Numbered from the stretch's first letter, positions 45,851 to 60,794 are shown. The stretch is 64,000 nt of DNA from Hydnum rufescens UP504 (GCA_014904985.1 MU128969.1:1-64000), one strand, 5' to 3'. Notes: generated from the sequence alone by a model not told the origin. Made by a program: numbers and translations.

Positions 45851-48148
45851 ATGTCTGAACAACCCGAGACCCAGCAGCAGCCGTGAGTGGTCGCTGATGT
45901 CGGATGCTGCACGGACAACGCAATTCTATCGATTTCTTTCTTCTTTTCTAGACCTTTGGCGGGTGTTGCTCCTGGTCCCTCCAAGAATGAGCTCAAGAAG
46001 GCTGCCAAGAAAGCAGAGAAGGAAAAATTGGCCGCTGAAAAGGCTGCGAAAGCCAAGGCGCGCGAGGAAGCGCAGGCCTCCTCCGAACCTGTAAGCAGGT
46101 TGTTCTATGGGATCGCACAGTCATTAACTCAACGCCACGCCACATTGGCGATCGCAGGATTATGCCGTCCAAAATTATGGTAAACTACCCTTGAATCAGT
46201 CTCAGGATGTCTCTGGTGCGTTTAATGTCACCGATGACCAGATCATGAGACTTATACTTCTCTCAGGCAACCCGCGGGCAAGCATCGCGTCTCTAAGCGA
46301 GTCGAGCGCGGGTCAACATTTGTTTATTCGCGCTCGTATCCATACTTCGCGGGCTCAAGGTATTTAATTTCCAAATTCTGAAGTATTTCGTGGGTAACAA
46401 TTGTGTGGTCATCTGTAGGGAATAAAATGCTCTTTCTTGCCCTCCGCCAACGTCTCTCCACTATTCAAGCTGTTCTCGTCGTAAACCCGAATACGGTTTC
46501 TAAGCAGATGGTAAAATGGGCAGCAAGCCTTCCAGCCGAAAGCATTGTTCTCGTCGAAGGCACAGCTCAACAGCCAGCAGTCCCAGTGGAAAGTACAACA
46601 ATCAGTAATTGCGAGATAATTCTGCAAAAGGCATGGATTTTGATCCAAAACGAGGTTGTTTTGCTTATCCCTGGATCCTCCCATAGATACATTTGATTTC
46701 CGGTATCGAAGGGCGCTTACCATTCACTCTTGAGGATGCAGCCCGGACAGCAGAAGAATATGAAGAAAGGGACGCGGAAGGAAATAAGGTATACAATAGT
46801 GTGGGTTTGGAAACTCGATTGAACAATCGTGTTCTGGATCTCCGAGTAAGTCGGGCCCAAGTCCATTCCGATACTGCCGCTCATCGCATTCGCAGACTCC
46901 TATTAGCCAAGCCGTCTTCTCGGTTCAGTCTGGGGTGACATCCTTGTTTCGATCGTATCTAGAATCTCAAGGATTCTTGGAAATCCACACTCCAAAACTG
47001 CAGGGAGCAGCAACAGAAAGCGGTGCTTCAGTATTCAAGGTCTCATATTTTAAAGGTGTGTTTTTACCACGATTAATCTTACACAAATTGTCGCTCAATC
47101 GAGGTTAGGAACCGCATTTCTGGCCCAGAGCCCTCAACTCGCTAAACAGATGGCCATCGCTGCTGACTTTGAGCGCGTATTTGAAATCGGTCCTGGTATG
47201 TCGTTCTGGTGGCTATGGTTCCACAGCCCTTCAATTCTACTCCCCTTTATCAGTTTTTCGGGCAGAAAACAGTCTCACGCATCGCCATCTCACCGAATTC
47301 ACCGGCCTGGATCTGGAAATGACGATCGAGGAGTCGTACGAGGAAGTAGTCGGCCTTCTTGATTCATTATTCTTGCATATCTTCAGCGGCCTGAATGAAA
47401 AGTTTGCGAAGGAGATTGCGGTTATCGGCAAGCAATTCCCCGCCGAACCATTTTTATGGTTAGAGAAAACGCTTCGACTCAAATGGGGCGATGCGATTGC
47501 TTTGTTACGGGAGTCGGGCATAGAAATCGGTGATTTTGAGGATTTGAGGTGCGATAACGAACCATGTCCCCCAATGGGGTCCACAAAGACGTCTTATCTG
47601 ATTATGCCTGGGGATAGCACGGAGCAAGAAAGAACCCTTGGCGCGCTCGTACGCGAAAAGTACAAGACTGATTACTACATCCTCGACAAATTCCCCCTTG
47701 CTATCCGACCTTTCTACACTATGCCTGATGGCGCCGATTCTGTACGTATCCTTTCCTTCCTCTTACTTGTCCTGACATTTCGAATTAAATAACCGCACAT
47801 CCAGCGTTACTCCAACTCATATGACTTTATGATGCGAGGAGAGGAGATCCTTTCGGGGGCACAACGTGTCCACGATGCTGTCTTCCTCGAACAGCGGATG
47901 CGCGAACATGGGATAGATCCCGCGTCCATGAAAGGCTACCTCGATGCATTCAAGATGGGAGTCGCGCCACATGGCGGAGGCGGCATAGGTTAGTTTGCCT
48001 TCGCTCAACTTTGCATATTGTGCTTAACGAAGCGGGATCATTACTTTCAATGATAGGGCTAGAGCGGGTGGTAATGCTCTTCTTAAAGTTGAATAACATC
48101 CGGAGGGCGACAATGTTCCCTCGCGATCCCAAACGCCTGGAACCTTAG
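45851..48148 (+). CDS. DPS1: Aspartyl-tRNA synthetase, cytosolic
   Basis: Class II synthetase that charges tRNA-Asp. Eleven exons sum to 1704 bases (567 residues) with no frame break: 45851-45882, 45952-46090, 46158-46215, 46267-46359, 46419-46630, 46687-46845, 46896-47055, 47109-47195, 47254-47741, 47805-47988 and 48057-48148. An N-terminal Lys/Ala-rich extension ([20 protein letters not shown]) is typical of eukaryotic cytosolic enzymes. Then come the OB-fold anticodon domain ([15 protein letters not shown]), motif 1 around EIHTPKL, motif 2 [15 protein letters not shown] and motif 3 [12 protein letters not shown], ending [10 protein letters not shown]. The intron 46631-46686 has a GC donor. 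It is tail-to-tail with the ML-domain gene, 142 bases apart. Confidence 0.97.
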
Positions 48149-48290
48149 ATAACGAGAATCGGATATATACACGAGTTGCACTCTGGTCAAGAAAAGGATG
48201 TGGAGATGTGGCATGCGTACATATTCAGGTGATGGAGGTATACAGAAGCACGAACAAGCGTTTGCAGCGCCATGTCATGGCTGATTGGGA

Positions 48291-49068
48291 TCAGGGATAA
48301 GGGATTCGCGGCATGAAGTCAATCTTCAGGTCGACGCAGAGCATATCCTCCTCTTCCACGGTGAATCCACGGACCTGAACAAGGAACTTGGCTGGTTCGG
48401 GAGAATAAAAAAGGGCATCGATCAGTGGCGAAAATCCAACGGAAGATATCTGTATGCTCACCTCGGGGGACCTCGGTGGGAATCGTGACCGTTTGCTGGA
48501 CGGTATAGTCGTCCTCTTTGACTGGACATCTTATGGTTGCATTGGTATTCCGTCTACGATATTGAGGAGGTAAGTAAACGATGAACGTAAAAGAAATACA
48601 TGTAGTAGTGACGCACGCCTCTTCACATACGTCAAATTGTTTCTGCAAAAGCTTTATAACGCCCAGCTTCACGACCACGTTCGCGTATGCTCCTTCCTGT
48701 GGGTCCATTCATCAACAAAGATTGGGAACGAAATGATGTAAGCTATATACCTTTATCTCTTTCTGGACGCGCCCCTTAGCGAAGACAGTAAGTTCTTCCC
48801 CAGGCTGAGGGGGATCAGGGGAGACTTTTAAGGATTGTAAAAGAATCGCATCGGTTGGGGATCCTGTTAAGCCAAAAAGCCATTAGACTCTTCGACCTCG
48901 ACGACAAAATCAACAGGGAAATGTACCACAGTCAACATATTCCCATGAATTCATCGCTCCCACAGGCCCGTCGCCCCCCGACTGCAACATGAGCCCTCCC
49001 AAACGAGCCCCAAATGTAACTGGGCCCGTCAGGGCTAAGAAGAGTGCGAAAAGTGAAGCTGAACGCAT
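48291..49068 (-). CDS. NPC2: ML-domain lipid-transfer protein (PG/PI-transfer, NPC2-like)
   Basis: Binds and transfers sterol or phospholipid in the secretory or vacuolar lumen. A signal peptide MRSASLFALFLALTG is followed by the ML domain: DAILLQSLKVSPDPPQPGEE, GAYANVVVKLGVIKLLQKQF, DVCEEA, CPVKEDDYTVQQTVTIPTEV, FLVQVRGFTVEEEDMLCVDL and KIDFMPRIPYP at the stop. The VxxxPDPPxPGxxL and DxCxxA motifs are characteristic, and the Cys residues form the family disulfides. About five exons join in frame. The start at 49068 is chosen because it begins the signal peptide. It is divergent from the tetraspan gene with only 89 bases between start codons. Confidence 0.92.
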
Positions 49069-49157
49069 TTCCTGTGATGAGACTCTTAATGGTAGACCTC
49101 GGGAACTGCCGAACGGATGGCCTCTCACAATCCTTTTATTACACCTTCCGCAGCACG
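49069..49157. promoter_or_regulatory. 89-base head-to-head promoter region
   Basis: The only sequence between the start codons of the ML-domain gene (minus) and the tetraspan gene (plus). Both transcripts must start here or within the neighbouring first exon. No TATA box is evident. Confidence 0.5.
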
Positions 49158-50294
49158 ATGGGAGTCCACGAATATTGTTGCTGTGGTGAGTAGTTTGCCA
49201 AAGTAGAGCCGGATCCGATCTCACGCTCGGTGCCATTGATGATAGCTATTCCTCTGCTGAATTTTGGAATTTATGTCGTTCTGCTTGAGCAGCTCGTGGG
49301 TGTCGTGAACCTGGAGGTTTTGTGGACTGAGCTAAACTTGCCATCTAGATTGTTTCTGCCGTTGCTGGGACATTGTCTCTGGTAGCACCTAGTCGTACGG
49401 TCTCATGAACCTTTACGCATTCGACTGCCACTGAAACTTGGTACTCGCAGCCATGGGCACAGCGTTGCCTTCTTTTGCACACTGGCTGTTTGCTATCGCT
49501 TGCTACGTCGTCACTGGTGTCCAATTGGTAGGATTTATTGGGGTCTCTAGAGTGCGCACGTCTGTCAAGGTTTTGGTTACCATGACGCTTACCAAGGTTA
49601 TTCCGCGCCGCGCAGGAGAATTTGAAATTTTACAGATTGTACCAGCGAACAAATACTCTGGCAGTCCTTGTTGCCTTTGGGATGGCTGCTGCTTTTATTG
49701 GGGTGTCCGCTGGGCGGCACAATACTGCTGTCGCAAATTGCAAAAGTGCATATTTCCGGTCGACGGGCTCTAGCGCCACAGAGAGTCAGACTTTGTGTAA
49801 CGTCTTCACGTGGGTGGTCGTTGGCCTAATGGGTCTCCTTTGGGTTGTTCTGGCCATCTTCCAAGTACGTCAGACTCAGCCGCCCTGTTCGAGTGGTTCT
49901 ACTGATGTAGTCACCCCCCAACTGTTTCTAGTCTTATCTTCTCCTTATGACTCAATTTTATGGATCATCTCAAAGAGACGATCACAGGAAGTATTTCAGC
50001 CTTTATGAGGTGCCAGGCGGGACTGGGGTGGGCGATATCCTGATGTCCGATCGGCCCGCTAATGCGTGGGATTCAAGACCATCTCCTCCCCTGGATCCAT
50101 TTGGGACCAGGGATCGCAACGCGTACACCCACGTCCGTCAATTGAGTAATGTTTCGGATATAACAAACCAGCCGTATGAGGATCCCCACCAGACTCACGA
50201 ACGATATTCTCCTCCTCTGGACACCTCGCTATCCGATGGCAGCCATCACGACGGGGAGGAATCGGGTTTGTCTATTGACCCGCATACACCGTGA
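49158..50294 (+). CDS. Four-helix membrane protein, function unknown
   Basis: Exons join as MGVHEYCCCAIPLLNFGIYVVLL, IVSAVAGTLSLVAPS, FAHWLFAIACYVVTGVQLVGFIGV, KFYRLYQRTNTLAVLVAFGM, then CNVFTWVVVGLMGLLWVVLAIF and a cytosolic tail FYGSSQRDDHRKYFSLY...DPHTP. Four hydrophobic segments with short loops, a cysteine cluster at the start and a long polar Ser/Pro-rich tail fit the small tetraspan membrane proteins common in Agaricomycetes. No enzymatic motif is visible. The first intron (49186-49245) and the next joins are GT-AG and in frame. It is coregulated with, or at least shares a promoter with, the ML-domain gene (inference from spacing). Confidence 0.75.
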
Positions 50295-51001
50295 AAACGA
50301 CGATCTGACATTCTGACGACTGCCTGCAGGGCACTCCCACGAAGCACTTACGGCAGGACGTGCGGATCGGCTTAGTCCCCCTCCATCAGGGCAGTACCAC
50401 ACCCCAGGAGAAAAGTATTGAGATTTCAGAACCCGTTTTTCTTAATTTTCTTCTCCAGCTCGTGACCTCAGAATAGACGCTGTATTTCAATGTACACCGT
50501 GCGCAATCTTGTGTAGTTAACAAATGGACATTGCATTGCGCGGTTTAACCAATCGAAAGCAGACGTTCAACGTTTGCTAATGGGAAGGCTACAACTACGT
50601 GTTTTGGTAATACAGACGGCCTTGTGACGAGTAACATCTAGAGCAGAGACACGGGACTACTATCGAGCTCTGCTCGCAGAGGTCTCGCCAGGAAAGTGGT
50701 ATGTCTAATACCATAAACGACGTCTCCAACCAACACGACTAAGAGGCGGCTCCGAAAATCAAACCAAATCACAGCGCGGAAAGTACAGTACATCGCAAGG
50801 ACGTGATATCAGGATGGATCCGAGATCAGACATATTCGCAGAAGAGTTGTATTCGAGTATCCCCAACCCGCACCTCGTGCCATGTGAGTGGTTTCCAGTG
50901 GCTCAGGAACTCGACCAGAAAGTCTTCGCGAGCCACTAAGGGAGGGAGAGAACCTTCCATCGACTCGGGATGTCCTGTAGTGCCTAACACCCCCGGAGTA
51001 T
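50295..51001. other. Convergent intergenic region
   Basis: It lies between the 3' ends of the tetraspan and F-box genes. Only short frames are present. Confidence 0.5.
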
Positions 51002-52505
51002 TTAATCACGACGATCTCTTAAGAAACGATCAGACGAAGAGGACGCACCCGAAGACCAAGGAGGCGTCGTATCGAGCACTTGTGCCTCATGCCACATCTT
51101 TGAGATAAGCTGGTAGATGAGGTCGATGGTCTCTTCAGAGACATCATGGGGATCCGGGAATGTGTCGAATGTTAGCAGCCGGAGAAGACGCAGCGAGGCA
51201 GGGAAGAGATGGTTGGAAGTATTTGAATTGGATCCCGAAGGGAAAGAGGAGATGCTCAACGGGTCGGGGGGAGGGAGTGTCAAAAGTCCAGAGAGAAGCT
51301 CGCGGAGTGGTCTTTCATCCCCGTCTATGATGAGCTCGTCCAGATGTTGACACTGTTGGCGCTAAATCATGATGATATAAGTAGCGGTCCTGGGAAATGA
51401 TGCAAGGAGCTGTGCAACGCACTACTTCGGAAAGAAGCTCCAGGGGACCAAAGCCTTCCGCTGTTTGATAGGTATCAATCGCTTGGAGGAAGAAGGTGCG
51501 CAAATTGGGAAACCGCATACGTCGGAGGAGAAGTCCTCCGGCGGCCAAGCCTCGAACCCCGAGATAAGTGAGTTTGTTCATCTCCCAAATTTCGTCCGGC
51601 CCCAGAGAGGCCTCAGGTGGAGCATCGCCAATAACGGGGGAAGAAAGCCACAGGGTCTCTAATGACTGGCACATGTTGATGATACGTATCCAATCAGCCA
51701 GCGCCAGGTTGACACTTGCGAGTGACAAGGTTCGGAGCTGTGAACCATAAGCTGGACTCAGAGTGGGTAGATCTGGGGGGGAACCAGTGACCTCCAGTAG
51801 GCGGAGACGGGGGAACCTATAGTCATTCAGGCCCACATATTTCTCCTGCAGCGACAAAATACGAAGCTCTTCGAGTGCAGAGAACTTCATCTTACGGATG
51901 TAATCTGGCCTGTTCCCATACCGCCCTTCTTCTACGAGCCCCGTATTCCACAAGAACAAAGACCGAATCCTCGAACCGGAAATACCAAGCAACTTCAGGA
52001 GCGGTAAGCCTGGAGGTTCCAACATGATATCTAACGGGCCATCACCGCTCCGACGAATCCATTCGCGTACAGCACCATTGAGGAATGAATTTCCTGCACG
52101 CGCTTTAATATGCGCCCACAACCGTGTGTGCTGCAAGGCGACGGCTCTCCAATACGAACAGACGTGGCTGATCTTCACAACAAATGATCGCTCGCTCCAC
52201 ACAGCTGTCATGAAGATATCACCTAGGACGTCCGGTGGGAGCAGATGTATAGGGGTGTCTGCGTTCTTCGTTAGAGCATTCCTCCGCTCTAGGTTGGTTT
52301 GTATGGATCGAATTCGGGACGCGACATCACGTACGTTTGCCAACTGGGCATATATCCTCTCGCGGGTATTCTCCAAATATTCGCGGCGAGAGGTTTGAAT
52401 AACTAGATCCGTCCCTGCATGCTGCTGCCCGACATCAAATGGATAGAGTTCGAGAGACTCTATAGTCTCTGCGATACGGGAGAGTTGTGCTTCGAAGGCG
52501 TCCAT
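51002..52505 (-). CDS. F-box protein with leucine-rich C-terminal region
   Basis: Likely substrate adaptor of an SCF ubiquitin ligase. It starts MDAFEAQLSRIAETIESLEL. A coiled region follows, then the F-box IHLLPPDVLGDIFMTAVW...SHVCSYWRAVALQHTRLW, then irregular leucine-rich repeats (LEELRILSLQ, RLRLLEVTGSPPDLP, QLRTLSLASVNLA, LETLWLSS, LTYLGVRGL, LRTFFLQA). An intron with donor GAA|GTAGTG joins RQQCQHLDELIIDGDERPL and a Ser/Pro tail. An in-frame ATG at 52676 would add 57 residues that look like 5' untranslated sequence. This F-box/LRR layout is heavily expanded in Agaricomycetes; the target is unknown. Confidence 0.85.
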
Positions 52506-52887
52506 AATAATTCTCGGGCTCTGCCGCTCCGTGTGATACCACGAGGCCCTGACACCCGACCAGTGAGGTGCCGCATGGAAAATGCGTGCGGTACACACTT
52601 GCCCTGCTCCTTCCTGAACTAGAGCCAGGACTTGATCGTCACTTCCAATTGTAAGTATCTCCGAGTCCAATGACATAGCCCGACGTCCAAGGAGCCACAG
52701 AAGCGGAGGAAACGCAGAACAGGAATGGCATGAAGAATGACATTGGAGTGGGGGTTCTATCGCTCCATCCTCAAACTATAGCTACCGAACTCGTCATAAC
52801 GATTGGTGTGGCCCGGGCTCATTATGTAAGCTCCCCACGCATGACTATTTATGTCGGGTGGCGCCGATTCGATTGGACCATGTCCGC

Positions 52888-53581
52888 ATGTCGGGTGCGT
52901 CCTCCAATCAGCACGACTCCACAGAGCACGGCTTTAGCGTCGCCTTTCCTCCCTCCATACCAAGCGTACCTTTCGCCCCTCTCGACACGTCGCTATTGCT
53001 ATCGAATGCCCACAGGATACCCGTTGACTTCGCGGCGGCGCTGGACCAAGCGTTGAACTCGTTGGATGATGTGATTGGTAGCCCCGTTTTAGAAGAACAA
53101 GAGACAGAGTTCGAGGTGGGAGACGGGGTGCGTGATAAAGGGAAGAAAAGGAATGTATGCGAGGAATGCCAGAAATCCTTCGATCGACCCTTCGACCTCA
53201 GGCGGCATCAACGCGTGCACACAGGTGAGCGACCTTTTCCCTGCGACCACCCTGGCTGTTCTAGAGCATTCGTACAAGTATGTTCTTTCTCCCTTACATT
53301 TTGCTGCAACCGGACCTACTCACTGCCCACTTACTCAATATAAGCGCTCAGCCCTCTCTGTGCACCAACGCGTTCACACGGGAGAAAAGCCACATGGATG
53401 CGAATACCCAGGATGCACCAAATCTTATGCGGATTCATCCGCCCTTGCGCGCCATCGCCGTAGCCACTCCAAATCCCAGTCTTCGAAGGGGACGTTTATA
53501 TGCGAGCATGTCGAGTGTAGCAGGGTTTTCTTGAACCGTGCGTCTTTGAAGAAACATATGGATTCAATTCATCGAGCCTAA
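52888..53581 (+). CDS. C2H2 zinc-finger transcription factor
   Basis: A polar N-terminal region (Ser/Pro, then [12 protein letters not shown]) is followed by C2H2 fingers: [21 protein letters not shown], a split finger [12 protein letters not shown] joined over an intron (53278-53344) to [34 protein letters not shown], and a last [29 protein letters not shown] and TGEKP linkers mark fingers 1-3 as DNA-binding. A nuclear DNA-binding regulator is inferred; targets are unknown. The ATG at 52888 is preferred, and 52858 is an in-frame alternative. It is divergent from the F-box gene, 382 bases between starts. Confidence 0.9.
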
Positions 53582-55008
53582 TAAGTATTCTTGCTCGAAC
53601 TCTGGATGACGAGTATCAAGTACTGTAATGGGATGATCAGACCGAACGGCCATAATCTGGTCTGAACAAGGAACTCTCAACATGAACCTAGGAAAGGTAG
53701 ACCAGTAGGCTGTATCGCGCTTGTCACATTACAGAGGTACCATTGCCGGCAACACCTCACTTGTAAGGCACCCAACCATCTCTGCAACAGAGTTGGAGGG
53801 TGATACAATGGGGATTGCGTCAGTGTTGTCCGATTATCTCGCGCTCCGTGCTAACGGTCACTCACTGGGCCCACTTGCTTACTGGGACGAGTAATACCTG
53901 CCTAGATTGCAATGATAGACAGCTCTTGCCCATGGACCGTCTAGAACGAAAAACTCTGCAAAAGAGGAATTAGCTGAACATATTATAGGGCATTCAGCGT
54001 GTTCATAGCGGCCATATTCCATCAATCAGTGAAGAGATCCCATAAGGATAATAACAGAACACTCGAAAAACTTGATGGTATAGCATTCTATTCGCCAGAG
54101 CGGGTATGTCAGCGTGGCAATAGGGCGTTTTCACGATAGAGCTCAAAACAAACCTCAAGACATTAGTTCCGTTAATGCTACGTAAACCGTTTGAAGACCA
54201 ACTGTATTTACTTTGAGTAGTTTTTGGTACCGTTTTGACATTTGTTTCTGCTATTGCGAAAGACCCTATTATGATACACATTCGGGCATCGATGCTTGAC
54301 TCCTGGGAACAATCACCATGTGCAGTGTGTTGTTGTCCATCTTTTAGAAAAATCCCATAGTCATACATACTGGAGGGTTTCAGCATTCATACATATCCAA
54401 ATTATCCCAGAGATGAAGTCAACTGGAGTTGCTCAGTCAAACTATATCCCTTGTTATCATGGTTATATGTGAGTAGGCTTTGCCAAAACCTAGGTTGCTG
54501 ATTCGGGCAATGGACTAGGGTATCAAGACAGACATGGGGCCCATCTTAGTGGAATTTATCTTGAATATTAAGAAAATACAAGCAGAGGGTTGTGCGTTAA
54601 TGGTGGTCATTTTCGACATAGTTGATGAGCGAGAGTGACGAGAGAGATCTGGTCCCTAGACACAGGAGGTCTGGTGGGTGACTAGACAATGGCAGAAAGC
54701 AAACAAGAGAACAATATCAGAAGCTTAGGGCGACCGGGATCAGGTCCGGAAGGAGCCGGCTGTCTCCGTCCCGTTCCGTTCCGTAATTTTCCGCACAACT
54801 CGGTTGGGAAACGTTCTCTCAGTCCTGTTCCCAATAAAGTATTACCCCCGACCCGTAGTTACCTGTACACCTAGGTAGCCTCCCATTCGGCGACCTCCGC
54901 GTACGTGGTATACAAATCCAGATTTCTCTCTCGGTTGGGTGACTGGGTTCGGAAGCATTTAGACCGAACTAAATCTCGTGGCTTGTTTATTTTCACCCTC
55001 GAGGTTCG
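53582..55008. other. 1.4-kb intergenic region, no gene supported
   Basis: AT-richer sequence with only short frames on both strands. The last 100 bases are likely the promoter and 5' leader of the aminotransferase gene. Confidence 0.45.
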
Positions 55009-56719
<1,711 letters not shown>

Positions 56720-57456
56720 ATGTTTTACCCCTACGTCAATTATTCACTTAATTTCTCCAAGTAATCCGTCTCCTCGATTGAAATAAACGACGAGTGTTCT
56801 CTACAGCAGTGAGCGTTCGTAAAGCGGAAGCAACTTCTGAGTAGGATGACTCTTTCGTGTCATTGGTATCACCACTGGCGACATTTCATAGCGGAGTCGC
56901 CACCCTGTGACAATACACTTAAATTCGAAGCCACAGAAGTGAGGGTTTTCAGTGCTGTGGTGGGTGCTACTGTATGGTCCAATTAGGAAATAATCATCGC
57001 CCCTTCACTTGGACTTTTTCTAATATCTGGTACTTCGCGGAGATATTCGTTAAATGCCGAAACCTTGTGTCCTTTCAATTCTGACCGTGGTTGGCACAAC
57101 CATCCAATGTCCAGATGGATGGATGGCTTCACACCACTCGAACCCACACTGCATACTTCGAGCGCGTCGACGGGGTACAAGCAGTAGACAGTGGACGGCT
57201 CCTCATCGAAAATGAAGAAAAGTCATAGCCCCTTGGTCACGAGAGATTGTATGTGAAGCGGGGACGCTTGTAGATGGGTCTTGAAATCACTCTCGCAGAG
57301 ACCATAGCCAGAACAATCTCTATTTCATTGTAATCCATCGATACATACCCATCGGACGAACGCCGCCTCAGCAGCCGCCTCCTCTACATTACTAAAAAAA
57401 GACAACCAACTTTTTAGCTTTCATCTTAACGCGAAGAAGGAAGATATACGCAAGAC
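56720..57456. other. Convergent intergenic region
   Basis: It lies between the 3' ends of the aminotransferase and the ARMH3-like gene. No gene is supported. Confidence 0.5.
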
Positions 57457-59988
57457 TCACAAGATCGCATCGAACCCATCATCACGCAATACATCTTCCA
57501 CATCTTTAGCACCTCCAAGGACGACACCATCCTTTCCTACCTCGCGAGAAATACATTTCATTACTACACTCACGCTCCGCGTGCGTTCTTCTGCGATCTT
57601 ATCACTGTAGTATTGGGTAACCCGCTCCAGGGACGTGAGACATAGGGCCGTGCGCCGTCGAAGTTCGCCTGTGCGACCCCGGGATTGCGCAGAGCTGGAG
57701 GGGGATTGGGTCGAGAGAGAATCAAGGAGGGATCGCTGGGCGGAAATTGTGGACGTTGACAAGGTGAGTTGATACTGGTTGAGAGAGAGGAGTTAGTGGC
57801 GAAATGGATAGACCGTGCGCGGAAAGACCTCACTATTAATTGATGGACATTCCCTGAATTAGGTAGGAAATCAGCATTAATGATGTATGCCAAAGTGCGG
57901 ATTAACTAGGCACAGAACAGTTATGAGAAATTGAGAATCACGAGCCAGTGGAAGATGAGTCTCACTCACCAATTGATGGAGAACCGCAAGACGAGGGACC
58001 TTGATTAAAGCATCTATCCTCTTCGTATGAATTCCAGCAGTCCCAGTAGCGATCGCCAGAGCTCTTCCCAGTGGTACTCTAAGATGAACGTCAGCCAACA
58101 ATACTTCATATAGATATGAAATCGAACACGCCTAGTCGAATGCGCTCTTGATGCAGGAAGCGAACCCCGCGATGCACAAGATGAACGCACGAGCTAATGG
58201 GATTTCAAGGGTGCATCGTTGAGCTTGAACAAATGGTGTACATAACATGTCAAGCACGTACATATAGGATCCGACCTGGAGACTCTTGTGGAGGTTGTGT
58301 CGAAGCCACAGGACGCAACAATCCAGTAACGCCGCAAAGAAAGGCCTTTCAGCCCTCGAGATAGGAAGCATGGGCGATCGCTGTGCGCTCGATCCATGAA
58401 GATCCAATCAGTTCTTGATCCACATGGGGAGAACAAGAATCACAAAGTACCTGTCGACATATCCTCACCACCCCCTTTTCTACACAGAGAGTTTTGGCAA
58501 GAATTGGATCTTCAACAAACGTATGAAGAATTCTAAGAGTTGTATGAGCATACGACATTGCTCGTGATGATCCAGAAGCTGTAGCATGGGTAAGGATATA
58601 TGATGACAGAGAGAGAATGGTAGGTAAAAACAGGGAAGTTGGAGGGACGAGCGGACCCAAGTGGGATCTGAATCGTTCAGCCGAGGAATGGGACGTATAA
58701 AGACCAGGCGGAAAGACTGATTTGCTCTTAGGAACTCGCTCAATGGAAGGAGAAACATGGACGCCTTAACTGGGCTGGGAACGGGTTAGCACGTTAAAGC
58801 AAATACGTGTTCGAAAAGGAGGCCCTTACTGGAGGCTAAACGATTCCGGTACGGGAATTTCAGACTTCTCATGTCCGCCAGGACGGAGTGCGCCAATCAT
58901 GCCGGGAGATAGAGGAGGCAAGCGTAGGTGGAGCATCATCTAGAACACTCTGATAAGCCCTAATAATGTCTCAGTGTGTTTCTATGTCAGGGTTAGAGGA
59001 TAACTCACTTGATCGCGATCTCGCATTGTACTTGCGCTACTCGACATATATTCTTGAACATGACGTCGTTCTTTTCTGCCATAATGTGTTGGAGGTAAGG
59101 GTTCAGATTCGCTGCATCCCTCTTGTGATAGTTCGCCAATACGCTAAGTAGGATAATTGCGTCTGAGGCAACAGATTGCGAAGTTTCGAAGTTGGAGATA
59201 ATCTGAAAATAGAGATGTTTGGTTAAACAAAAAACTGGATGCCGTACCGATACATACGTTGCAGAGGGACGAATATAGGTCTCGGCGCAAAAAGTATGCA
59301 CCGAGGCTATGCTGATCGACTCCACAGATGAATTTGAGTGCAGTCAGAAGTGCTAACGCACGATCTTCGGCTTATTTTAAAAAATATTGCTTCAGATACT
59401 GCAAGGCGCATGACATGCTGAGATATTAAGCACCTGGGGCAGAAGAGTCTTCCCAAGTGAGGACGAGAGTAGCAACAAAATCCTTCAAACGGTGATTTCA
59501 GTTCGGGGCTCGTGCGTTGTGGGATCCGTTGGATAGGAGTGGAAACCAGTTCTCTGCTCACGGTGAAGACTTCGTCGCTTTTCGTCACACCTCCTGCGAA
59601 AACTTCCATCATCTCCCAACCTGCCATATTCTTCATCAACAAGGACGGGACTAAAACAGCCAAGAGTTTTAGAGCATTTCTCCGTCGCGTGTTGAAATAC
59701 ACGTCATGGGGAGAGGTCGATGGCCGGAGATATGAGATCGAAACCCAGAAAATGGTATGCAAATTATCCTGAACCCATCCTGTCTCCGTCCATGTGTGTA
59801 TGAGATAACATCAGAGGCCACACCTTGAGGTCCACTACACACGCATCTTTGCTTAACCGCGCCAGTCGATCGGCAAGGAAGGAGGATTCGACTTCAACAC
59901 CGAACAAATCTGCCCAAAATTGGTTAGTGTATTGGGACGAGTAGTTCACTGGTGCTACGGAAGGCGGTAGATTTGGAATTGAGGTCAA
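57457..59988 (-). CDS. ARMH3-like armadillo-helical protein (C10orf76/DUF1741)
   Basis: Helical-repeat protein; the animal counterpart works with PI4KB at the Golgi. The fungal role is inferred by homology only. It starts MTSIPNLPPSVAP. NQFWADLFGVEVESSFLADR is followed by exons with RRRNALKLLAVLVPSLLMKN, KFICGVDQHSLGAYFLRRDL, ISNFETSQSVASDAIILLSV then LANYHKRDA, NPYLQHIMAEKND, SLFLPTILSLSSYIL, HGSSAQRSPM, and the signature EYHWEELWRSLLGLLEFIRR at about 58010-58070. The C-terminal exon has LERVTQYYSDKI and ends at 57457. At least eight exons. Individual joints in the middle (58650-59000) are approximate, so the span is surer than the exact structure. Confidence 0.8.
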
Positions 59989-60794
59989 TATAAACCGGGG
60001 TTGCCTGAGATCTTGTGGTGTTAGTCCCTGAGATTAGAACGGGGGTTAGAGACTTGGATGCAAACTTTTGCTGATGTACTGCCTGACCGTGAGCAATTTG
60101 TCGTAGGCCGATACGAATTTGGATTGCAGAGTCAGAGCCATGAGAACATGACTACTATTGAGGGAGGGAGGATGAAGGCCAGACTCTGTCAGGACCCCGG
60201 ACACTTTATGTTGATTACACAAGGCGGCTTGTTGCATGTCAGACCCGGGTCTCACTCAGTTTTTGGCAATCGACATCACAGCCAATCAGATCAATGAAAT
60301 AGATTAATAATCAACCGGTAACTGATGGTTCAGCCAGCGGTGCTCGCCAGTGTTGACTTCGGGCGACTCCGCAGGACTTCCGAGAGACTTGACGTAGTCC
60401 AAGCCAAATTTGGGACTTGAGTCAACTTGAATCCTTTTTTTGTATACATATATGTACAATAATGATAGCATAGAGTCAACCTCTCATCTGATATTTCCAC
60501 TCAAGTGCCTAATGTGTCTTCTCACACACCCCGACCATCCAGCATCTGTGCAGTGCTCGCTGTGAAAATGGTAGGCCGGAAATTAACGGTAATTCCAGCG
60601 GAAATTAAACATAAAATCCGAAGATATTGTTAAATCCGATCACATCCCCGAAAAGACCAAAACTTGGGGGAGTGATTTCACCACCATGGTTGCAGTAACA
60701 TGGCTATTGCACTGTGGAGTGCTCTAGCTACATGAAGCTCAATTTTATGTTATTTCAGCGCAGATATATTTGCACGGAGTCTAGACTTAAGTCC

